A DNA stretch of 7,565 nucleotides, taken from assembly GCA_031411235.1 (NCBI GenBank), contig JANOAR010000131.1, positions 1 through 7,565 of the forward strand. The letters run 5' to 3'. The DNA is from JANOAR01 sp031411235 (GTDB lineage Bacteria; Verrucomicrobiota; Verrucomicrobiia; Verrucomicrobiales; Verrucomicrobiaceae). Below are positions 1 to 6,258 of the stretch, piece after piece. The notes below the pieces were generated by a model. The model worked only from the letters and a program-made list of their open reading frames with translations. It was not told the DNA's origin and made no database searches. Position 1 is the stretch's first letter; every line of letters starts with the position of its first letter. Made by a program: the position numbers and the translations under genes.

Positions 1-1275
1 GTCATCCGCAAGCTCTCCGACAAGATCGGCGAAGGCGTCACCACCCAGATGCGGGCCATCGCCCGGGAAAATCCGCTGTTGCAGGGCATCATCGACCGCG
101 TGGACTTCAACGCCACCACCCACGGCCAGCGCGACCTCGACGACGACCGCCTCTCCAACCTCATCGAGGCCATCAGCACCAAGCGCCTCGGGCTCGAAGA
201 CGTTGAGGCCGACATCATCGGCAAGAGCTACGAATACCTCATCCGCAAATTCGCCGAGGGCAGCGGCCAGAGCGCCGGGGAGTTCTACACGCCGCCCGAA
301 GTCGGCACCATCATGTCGCGCGTGCTGGCTCCCGAGCCCGGTATGACGGTCTATGATCCCACCTGCGGTTCCGGCGGCCTGCTCGTCAAACTCGAGACCG
401 CGATGGAGGAGAAAGCCGGGGCGAAAAAGCCCGCCCCTATGAAGCTCTTCGGCCAAGAATACGTCCCCGAGACCTGGGCCATGGCCAACATGAACATGAT
501 CATCCACGACATGGAGGGCCAGATCGAGATCGGCGACACCTTCAAGAACCCCAAGTTCCGGGACAAGGGCGGCAAACTCCGCACCTTCGACCGCGTCGTC
601 GCTAATCCCATGTGGAACCAGGACTGGTTCACCGAGGCCGACTACGACGCCGACGAACTCGACCGCTTCCCCGCCGGGGCCGGTTTCCCTGGAAAATCCT
701 CCGCCGACTGGGGCTGGACCCAGCACATCCTCGCCAGCCTCAATGACAAAGGCCGCGCGGCGGTCGTCTGGGACACCGGCGCTGCCTCGCGTGGCTCCGG
801 CAATGCAGGCACCAACAAGGAAAAGACCGTCCGCCAGTGGTTCGTAGACCACGACCTCATCGAGAGCGTCCTCTACCTGCCGGAAAACCTATTCTACAAC
901 ACCACCGCCCCCGGCATCGTGCTGTTCCTGAACAAGGCCAAGTCGAAGGAGCGCCAAGGAAAAGTCTTCCTCGTCAACGCTAGCCAGGTCTTCGAGAAGG
1001 GCGACCCCAAGAACTTCATCCCCGACGAAGGCATCCAGCGCATCGCCGACACCCTTATCGGGTGGAAGGAAGAGGAAAAACTCAGCCGCATCGTCGATCA
1101 CGCGGAGCTGAAGAAGAACGACTACAACATCTCCCCCAGCCGCTACATCCACACCAGCGACGCCGAAACCTACCGGCCCATCGCGGAGATCGTCGAGGAA
1201 CTGAAGGTCATCGAAGCCGAAGCGCGGGAGACGGACAAGGCGCTGAAGGAAATTCTAGAGAAACTTGGCGTATGA
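1..1275 (+). CDS. hsdM: Type I restriction-modification methyltransferase subunit HsdM (5' truncated by window edge)
   Basis: This is the N6-adenine DNA methyltransferase subunit of a Type I R-M system; it methylates the site chosen by HsdS, using S-adenosylmethionine. The frame is open from base 1 without a start, so the N-terminus lies upstream; the visible part is 424 residues, and I estimate roughly 80-110 are missing. Seen in order: an AGEFYTPPEV segment (upstream of motif I in HsdM proteins), the SAM-binding motif I DPTCGSGG at 355-378, a GQEYVPETWAMANMN segment, and catalytic motif IV as NPMW at 604-615. The usual motif IV is NPP(F/Y/W), so the second proline is replaced by Met. The C-terminal SPSRYI segment also fits HsdM. 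The stop overlaps the hsdS start as ATGA, indicating one operon with translational coupling. The family assignment is secure; activity with NPMW is inferred. Confidence 0.96.
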   Translation, partial: VIRKLSDKIGEGVTTQMRAIARENPLLQGIIDRVDFNATTHGQRDLDDDRLSNLIEAISTKRLGLEDVEADIIGKSYEYLIRKFAEGSGQSAGEFYTPPEVGTIMSRVLAPEPGMTVYDPTCGSGGLLVKLETAMEEKAGAKKPAPMKLFGQEYVPETWAMANMNMIIHDMEGQIEIGDTFKNPKFRDKGGKLRTFDRVVANPMWNQDWFTEADYDADELDRFPAGAGFPGKSSADWGWTQHILASLNDKGRAAVVWDTGAASRGSGNAGTNKEKTVRQWFVDHDLIESVLYLPENLFYNTTAPGIVLFLNKAKSKERQGKVFLVNASQVFEKGDPKNFIPDEGIQRIADTLIGWKEEEKLSRIVDHAELKKNDYNISPSRYIHTSDAETYRPIAEIVEELKVIEAEARETDKALKEILEKLGV

Positions 1276-2447
1276 ACGACTGGCAAACATGCGCCGTGCC
1301 CGATTCGTTCATTAAGAACAAGGTCGGTCGGCAAAACCAAATTCCCGCGAAGGACATCGCGGAGGTTGGTCGCTTCCCGGTCGTCGACCAAGGGCAGAAG
1401 TTCGTTGCCGGTTACTGCGATGACGAAAGCAGGGTCATCGACTTCGACCTGCCGCTGATTATTTTCGGCGACCACACGCGCTGCTTAAAATACGTCGACT
1501 TCCCATTCATCCTTGGCGCCGACGGAACCAAGGTTCTCTTGCCGAACAAGAAGCTCTATGACCCGAGGTTCTACTACTTTGCTCTGTTGGCGCTGGAGAT
1601 TCCCAGTCGTGGCTACAATCGCCACTTCACAATCCTCAACGAACGGAGCCTTCCTCTCCCCCCACTCCCCGAGCAGAAGAAGATCGCGCACATCCTTTCG
1701 ACGGTGAAGCGGGCGATCGAAGCGCAGGAGCGGATCATTCAGACCACCACCGAGCTGAAAAAGGCCCTCATGCACAAGCTCTTCACCGAAGGGCTCCGCC
1801 ACGAACCCCAAAAACAAACCGAAATCGGCCCCGTCCCCGAAAGCTGGGAGGTGGTGCGAATCAAGGCAACGGGAACGGTTGTGACGGGCTCTACGCCCAG
1901 CACAAAGAACCCCGATTTTTACGGCGGCGACTACAACCTGATTTCACCTGCCGACCTCGACAACGGGAAATATGTTCGGTCAGCCCACAAGACATTGACC
2001 AAGGCGGGATTTGAAGAGTGCCGAACGGTTCCTCGCGATTCCGTTTTGGTTGGATGTATCGGCAACGTCGGCAAGCTGGGAATGGTGGCCGACGACTGTT
2101 CGACGACCAACCAGCAGATCAACTCCATCGTCCCGAACTCCGGATTCAGTCCGCACTTCTTGTATTACGCCTTGCAGCTTTGTCGCCCTCGTTTGGAGCA
2201 GGCGGCGGCGAAAGTGACTCTGCCGATCCTGAACAAATCAAACTTTGAGAACTTCCAAATCGCTGCACCTGAACGGAAAGAACAGGAGGCGATTGCAGGC
2301 TATCTTGGGATTCTTGACCAGAAGCTCGAAAACGCAGGTCAGAAAACAGCCCAACTCCAAGACCTCTTCCGCACCCTCCTTCACGAACTGATGACCGCGA
2401 AGACCCGCGTTCATGAACTTGATAATCTAGCTTTTCAACCTGCGTAG
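1272..2447 (+). CDS. hsdS: Type I restriction-modification specificity subunit HsdS
   Basis: HsdS recognises the bipartite DNA target and scaffolds HsdM and HsdR. The 391-aa protein shows the two-fold layout of the family: a first target recognition domain (about residues 1-130), a central conserved helical region beginning LPPLPEQKKIAHIL (about 128-180), a second recognition domain starting at EIGPVPESWEVV (about 184-335), and a distal conserved helix (ERKEQEAIAGYLGILDQKLE onward). The frame is open further upstream, but the ATG at 1272 overlapping the hsdM stop is the sensible start; the upstream extension would only read hsdM out of frame. The length is at the short end for HsdS, the first recognition domain being compact. 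Base composition in the recognition domains differs by eye from the helical parts, as expected if these domains are exchanged by recombination. The DNA target cannot be read from sequence alone. Confidence 0.95.
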   Translation: MNDWQTCAVPDSFIKNKVGRQNQIPAKDIAEVGRFPVVDQGQKFVAGYCDDESRVIDFDLPLIIFGDHTRCLKYVDFPFILGADGTKVLLPNKKLYDPRFYYFALLALEIPSRGYNRHFTILNERSLPLPPLPEQKKIAHILSTVKRAIEAQERIIQTTTELKKALMHKLFTEGLRHEPQKQTEIGPVPESWEVVRIKATGTVVTGSTPSTKNPDFYGGDYNLISPADLDNGKYVRSAHKTLTKAGFEECRTVPRDSVLVGCIGNVGKLGMVADDCSTTNQQINSIVPNSGFSPHFLYYALQLCRPRLEQAAAKVTLPILNKSNFENFQIAAPERKEQEAIAGYLGILDQKLENAGQKTAQLQDLFRTLLHELMTAKTRVHELDNLAFQPA

Positions 2448-2452
2448 ACAGC

Positions 2453-4756
2453 ATGATTACGAGCTTGAACCTCATTCGAAACATTGGCCGATTCGATTCA
2501 ATTACGAATGGAGCCCACCATCCCTTTGCTCAGCTCACGTTAGTCTACGCTGAGAATGGTCGAGGAAAGACAACGCTTTCCGCGATTCTGAGGTCGCTCG
2601 CAACGGGAGACCCCATCCCGATTAGCGAACGCCGAAGGCTTGGGACCCAAAATCTGCCCCATGCGATAGTTTCCTGCTCTGGCGGCCCACCGGATGCCAT
2701 GTTTCAGAATGGGGCTTGGAACCGGACGCTACCCGAAGTGTCGATTTTCGATGATGTGTTTGTTGATGAAAACGTTTACTCGGGACTCGTCGTCGGGAGC
2801 GGCCATCGTCAAAATCTACACGAACTGATTCTTGGGGCTCAGGGAGTTGCCCTCAATCAACAGCTGCAAGGTTTCATTGCCCGCATCGAGCAGCACAATG
2901 GGGAGATTCGACGCCGAGCCAGTGAAATCCCGGCGAATGAGCGAGGAGCACTTTCGGTTGATGTTTTCTGCGCGCTCCAAGCAAACCCAAATATCGAGCA
3001 GGAGATTCAGGCGGTTGAACAGAATCTAGCAGCAAGTCGCCAACAAGATCCGATTAGAACGACATCGGATCTTCCACAGCTGAGCCTTCCTGGCATTGAC
3101 CTGCAAGCCATCGAAGCAGTTCTGAGCGCGGGACTCGCTGACTTAGACACGGCCGCAGCTGCGCAGGTTCAGGCGCATCTTGAGCGTATCGGAGAAGGTT
3201 CAGAACAATGGGTTGCAGAAGGGATGGTTAGGCAAACCAACTTGGCAGAGGCGGGGAATAATTCATGTGTATTTTGCGCCCAAGACCTTGCTGGTTCGCC
3301 TATGATTGGGCACTATAGGGCGTTTTTCGGTCAAGCATACCGTGACCACCAACAAAGCATACAAGATTGCGGGTTTCGGTTTTACCAAGCGCATCCGCCT
3401 GATACGGGACTTCTGTTGGAGCGGACGGTAAACGCACTACAAGAACGACGTCGCTTTTGGTCAGCATTTGGCGACATTCCGGAATTCACAATCGACGCGG
3501 CCGCAACTGTTGCCGAATGGAAGGACGCGAGAACACATATCGACGCTTTGTTCCAACTCAAGAGAGCGGCACCTCTCGATTTCATCGAGATACCGGACGC
3601 AGCACGCTCAGCTGTCGCGACCTACGTGGAGCGTGTGAATGGAGTGCGCGCGCTGAATCAACCGATTCACGCAGCCAACCGAACAATTGCGGCCATTAAG
3701 CAGCGTGCTGCGACCGCAGACACTGCCGCGCTAGCCGCCTCACTTTCGACCTTGAAAGCAACAAAGGCACGCCACTCGCCTGCGACCGATGCTCTTTGTC
3801 AGTCCTATCTCGCAGAGCAACAGGCGAAAAGTGCTACAGAGGAGCAGAGAGAGCGGGCACGGCAGGCGCTCGAACAGTATCGGACACAAGTATTTCCAGC
3901 ATGCGAGGCCGCAATCAATAGATACCTCCAGCGCTTCAACGCGGGCTTCAATTTAGATAGTGTCGAGGCGATAAATACTCGCGGTGGACCTGCCTGCTCA
4001 TACAACGTTGTTGTGAACAATACAGCCGTCACTATCGGAGGCGGCAATACTCAGGTCGGTGACCATTCCTTTAAAAACATCTTGAGCGCCGGGGATCGGA
4101 ACACACTGGCGGTAGCATTCTTCCTCGCATCCATCGAACTTGACCCTAACAAGGCAAATCGAGTGGTCGTAATTGATGATCCAGTCTCAAGTCTAGACGA
4201 GCACCGCTCACTTACCACTGTTCAAGAAGTGCGTCGATTGCTGAACCAAGTCGGGCAAGTCGTCATTCTCTCTCATAGCAAACCGTTCCTTTGTCGGGTT
4301 TGGGAGAGCACGACTCCTGCGCAGAAGGCGGCGCTGCAGGTTGTTCGGCAGGGAAATGTCTCCGCAATCGCTGTATGGGACGTAAACGCTGACTCGGAAA
4401 CGGAAAATGACCGGAGGCACGTGGCTCTGAGGAATTACCTAGCCAACGGCGGACAGAATGAACGGGAGATTGCGGCAGCTATTCGCCCGTGCCTCGAGGC
4501 GTTCTTTCGAGTTGCGTATCCGGAGCACTTTCCGCCAGGGAAGCTTCTTGGACGGTTCCGCGACGTCTGTCGTCAACGAGTCGGAACACCTCAGGAGATT
4601 TTATCACAAGTTGATCACGACGAACTTAGAGACATCATTGATTACGCGAATCTCTTTCATCATGACACCAATCCGGCTTGGGAGACGGAAGTGATAAATG
4701 GCACTCAGCTCGAAGGATTCGTTCGGCGTGTCTTGGAGTTTGCAAAACGACCCTAG
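2453..4756 (+). CDS. AAA_13/ABC-type ATPase of the PrrC/RloC kind, likely R-M-linked anticodon nuclease or related effector
   Basis: This is a 767-aa ABC-type ATPase. Visible motifs: Walker A AENGRGKTTL (about residues 33-42, Lys39), an IFDDVFVDENVYSG segment typical of the PrrC-like AAA_13 family, a CVFC pair (Cys272, Cys275) resembling the RloC zinc hook, the ABC signature LSAGD (544-548), Walker B VVVIDDP (Asp575/Asp576) and an H-loop ILSHS (His608). The C-terminal ~150 residues lie beyond the ATPase core and contain R-x3-E (Arg678, Glu682) and a His pair (736-737), reminiscent of the Arg-Glu-His set of PrrC/RloC anticodon nucleases, but this match is weak. It starts 5 bp after hsdS and sits upstream of hsdR, the same slot as prrC in the E. 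coli prr locus. By analogy it may be held silent by the R-M complex and cut tRNA when restriction is blocked. GC is visibly lower than in hsdM, suggesting separate acquisition. The ATPase family is firm; nuclease activity is inference. Confidence 0.85.
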   Translation: MITSLNLIRNIGRFDSITNGAHHPFAQLTLVYAENGRGKTTLSAILRSLATGDPIPISERRRLGTQNLPHAIVSCSGGPPDAMFQNGAWNRTLPEVSIFDDVFVDENVYSGLVVGSGHRQNLHELILGAQGVALNQQLQGFIARIEQHNGEIRRRASEIPANERGALSVDVFCALQANPNIEQEIQAVEQNLAASRQQDPIRTTSDLPQLSLPGIDLQAIEAVLSAGLADLDTAAAAQVQAHLERIGEGSEQWVAEGMVRQTNLAEAGNNSCVFCAQDLAGSPMIGHYRAFFGQAYRDHQQSIQDCGFRFYQAHPPDTGLLLERTVNALQERRRFWSAFGDIPEFTIDAAATVAEWKDARTHIDALFQLKRAAPLDFIEIPDAARSAVATYVERVNGVRALNQPIHAANRTIAAIKQRAATADTAALAASLSTLKATKARHSPATDALCQSYLAEQQAKSATEEQRERARQALEQYRTQVFPACEAAINRYLQRFNAGFNLDSVEAINTRGGPACSYNVVVNNTAVTIGGGNTQVGDHSFKNILSAGDRNTLAVAFFLASIELDPNKANRVVVIDDPVSSLDEHRSLTTVQEVRRLLNQVGQVVILSHSKPFLCRVWESTTPAQKAALQVVRQGNVSAIAVWDVNADSETENDRRHVALRNYLANGGQNEREIAAAIRPCLEAFFRVAYPEHFPPGKLLGRFRDVCRQRVGTPQEILSQVDHDELRDIIDYANLFHHDTNPAWETEVINGTQLEGFVRRVLEFAKRP

Positions 4757-4770
4757 ACAGACGACGACCC

Positions 4771-5091
4771 ATGCCCACACCCGGAGAACACAAAACCGTC
4801 CAAGCCCGGATCCTCGCATACGCCGAGGCCGTCGGTTGGACGATTCTGTCCCGCGAGGAAGCCGAGGAAAGGAGGGCGGGTTTTCCAACCCGCCGTGATG
4901 GCGAAAACGCCGGCAGGAATGCCCGCGCTCCTTTATCGCTCTTCTTCGACGACCTGCTCGACGCCAAGGTGCGGGAATTCAACCCACGCTACGCCGAGGC
5001 CGAGGGCGCGTTGCTCGAGCAGTGGTGGCGCTTGCCGTCCAGCCTCGTGGGTGATCGGGGCTTCCCTTTTATTTCCAACACGTTAAACTAA
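4771..5091 (+). pseudogene. hsdR 5' remnant (truncated restriction subunit start)
   Basis: The ATG at 4771 opens a 106-codon frame whose first ~85 residues match the start of the full hsdR at 6021: MPTPGEHKTVQARILAYAEA against MSKPGEHKTVQARILEYAEA, then FFDDLLDA and FNPRYAEAEGALL. Over the first 90 bp I count 77 identities (about 86%) at a constant offset of 1250. A REP-type double hairpin (4871-4931) replaces the segment after EERR, making this copy five codons longer there. Similarity stops near 5023 and the frame ends at TAA 5089-5091 after an unrelated tail, WWRLPSSLVG onward. All nuclease and helicase motifs are gone, so it cannot act as a restriction subunit. The frame is open further upstream inside the ATPase gene, but homology begins exactly at 4771. 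It is either the stump of the original operon hsdR or a diverged duplicate. A short peptide could still be made. Confidence 0.85.
4871..4931. repeat. REP-type hairpin pair in the hsdR remnant
   Basis: This 61-bp element begins with GGAG (4871-4874) and ends with CTCC (4928-4931). Hairpin 1 is GGCGGGTTTTCCAACCCGCC (4875-4894), an 8-bp stem with loop TTCC. Hairpin 2 is at 4908-4927, an 8-bp stem with one C-C mismatch and loop GGAA. The outer flanks AAAGGAG and CTCCTTT (4868-4874, 4928-4934) are a perfect 7-bp inverted repeat. Architecture and loop sequences are the same as in the two elements flanking the transposase in hsdR, so it is probably a non-autonomous copy mobilised by a RAYT. It is translated in frame within the remnant. 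Confidence 0.85.
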
Positions 5092-5095
5092 CCCC

Positions 5096-5623
5096 ATGAG
5101 CAAGACCTTCATCCAAGCTGAACTGTCGCCCGAACTCGTGGATCTGGCGCGGAGCTTTGTCAGCCAATCCGGGCAGACCGATCTGAACGGGCTACTGGAA
5201 GAGGCGCTGCAAGACTTCTTCAAACATCATGCCTCAGAGATGCCTGATGGGAAGGCGCAGGCGAATCGTCATGAGATCTTCCAGGCGCTGGCTGCGCAGG
5301 CGGAGGCTTGCGAAAAGCCGGGGTGGGATGGCTACGGCGCGGAGCCGGTGACGCTGGATGCCTATCGCGTTGCGTATCGCCTGGTGGAGCATCTGCCTGC
5401 GGACATCCCGATGCCGAGCGTGGGAGCAGAGCCGGACGGACATCTGACGCTGGAGTGGTATCAGTCGCCCAGCCGGGTGTTGTCCGTCAGTGTGGGGCCG
5501 GCGGGTGAGCTGAACTACGCGGCCCTGCTGGGTGAGACGAGTCGGCGGACGGGAAGTGAAGTCTTCCAAAACCGTGTGCCGGGAGATCTGCTGCAACTCA
5601 TCCACCAGGTCTTGGCTGCATGA
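5096..5623 (+). CDS. Unknown-function protein with GWDGYGA domain, first gene of a two-gene cassette
   Basis: I do not recognise a named family. The 175-aa product has an N-terminal segment, FIQAELSPELVDLARSFV followed by LNGLLEEALQDFFKHH (about residues 5-45), that could form a strand-helix-helix unit like a ribbon-helix-helix antitoxin; this is only a resemblance. The main part has a GWDGYGAEPV motif (76-85), then LP and P positions, PDGHLTLEW (113-121), a strand-rich VLSVSVGPAGELNYA stretch (128-142) and a C-terminal helix. I recall similar 'W-D-G-Y-G-A ... dG-x-L-x-L-E-W' proteins as hypothetical genes. There is no signal peptide or membrane segment, so it is probably cytoplasmic. No good Shine-Dalgarno precedes the ATG, which lies four bases after the hsdR remnant stop. 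Its stop overlaps the next gene as ATGA. A role as antitoxin, regulator or partner of the downstream protein is inferred from gene order alone. Confidence 0.85.
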   Translation: MSKTFIQAELSPELVDLARSFVSQSGQTDLNGLLEEALQDFFKHHASEMPDGKAQANRHEIFQALAAQAEACEKPGWDGYGAEPVTLDAYRVAYRLVEHLPADIPMPSVGAEPDGHLTLEWYQSPSRVLSVSVGPAGELNYAALLGETSRRTGSEVFQNRVPGDLLQLIHQVLAA

Positions 5624-6024
5624 TTCCTGACATAGGCGAAAGGCCCGTGACGGCTGACGAGTGGCTGGCCCGCTACATCTTGCGTCGTGAGCATGTGCGA
5701 GCGGACGGGACGCTGAAGCCTGATCCGTTCATGCCCTACAAGTGGGTGGAACTCTCGGTGACCCGGCATCTGGGCTTGGAGGAACCGGAGATCTGGCAGG
5801 CAGGGCAGACGGTGGCAGACGAGACCGGAACCACGCTGCAAGGACGAGCCGATGCGCTGGCGCAGGTGTATGCGAAGCACCGCCTGCGCGTGCTGCCCAA
5901 GCCGCTGCCGAACAACCTGAATCATGCGGACGTGGTGGACTGGCCCGCCGACAAGGCTGCGCAAAAGGAGATCGCCCTCATGATAGCCCGAGAGGCGAGT
6001 TACCAGCCCAAACCCGTGGAATGA
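5620..6024 (+). CDS. Unknown-function protein, second gene of the cassette, coupled to hsdR
   Basis: The function is unknown. The 134-aa protein is soluble in appearance, with no signal peptide or membrane segment. Its distinctive features are WLARYILRREHVRADGTLKP (15-34), DPFMP (35-39), ELSVTRHLG (44-52), a GRADALAQVYAKH segment (75-87), NNLNHADVVDWPADKAAQ (98-115) and a helical C-terminus. The ELSV-R and N-x-HA-x-x-x-x-WP pattern looks like a conserved family usually annotated as hypothetical and, as I remember it, paired with proteins like the one upstream. The start is fixed by the ATGA overlap with 5096-5623, and its own stop overlaps the hsdR ATG in the same way (ATG 6021, TGA 6022-6024). 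Translation of hsdR is therefore probably coupled to this gene. It could be a toxin of a toxin-antitoxin pair or a modulator of restriction; the sequence does not decide. Confidence 0.86.
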   Translation: MIPDIGERPVTADEWLARYILRREHVRADGTLKPDPFMPYKWVELSVTRHLGLEEPEIWQAGQTVADETGTTLQGRADALAQVYAKHRLRVLPKPLPNNLNHADVVDWPADKAAQKEIALMIAREASYQPKPVE

Positions 6025-6258
6025 GCAAGCCCGGCGAGCACAAAACCGTCCAAGCCAGGATCCTCGAATACGCCGAGGCCATCGGCTGGACGGTTGTGTC
6101 GCGCGAGGAAGCCGAGCAGCGGCGCGGGTTTGATCCGGAGGTGCCACCCGCCGACCGCGCCAGGAACCGCACGCTTTTCTTCGACGACCTGCTCGACGCT
6201 CAACTGCGCACATTCAACCCGCGCTACGCCGAGGCCGAGGGCGCATTGCTTGGGCAGT
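6021..6258 (+). repeat. Diverged direct repeat of the hsdR 5' end (partner 4771-5023)
   Basis: The first ~240 bp of hsdR repeat the remnant at 4771-5023 in the same orientation. Identity is about 86% over the first 90 bp, including the shared run CACAAAACCGTCCAAGCC, and is again clear at 6178-6257 against 4943-5022. The middle differs because of the REP pair in the remnant. The repeat brackets the two-gene cassette, so recombination between copies would delete the cassette. Confidence 0.8.

Noticed and set aside
889..1152. Minus-strand open frames inside hsdM
   Set aside because: They have Val/Asp-rich shadow translation and lie wholly inside a secure HsdM reading frame.
1062..1271. Upstream extension of hsdS
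   Set aside because: This stretch is hsdM read in another frame and gives an Arg-rich product; HsdS-like sequence begins at the ATG at 1272 that overlaps the hsdM stop.
4678..4770. Earlier start for the hsdR remnant
   Set aside because: The frame is open upstream, but that stretch is the end of the ATPase gene in another frame; similarity to hsdR begins exactly at the ATG at 4771.
5062..5090. Promoter-like TTCCCT - 17 bp - TAAACT before the cassette
   Set aside because: The match is weak (about 3/6 and 4/6), and a start from it would leave almost no leader before ATG 5096; not enough to annotate.
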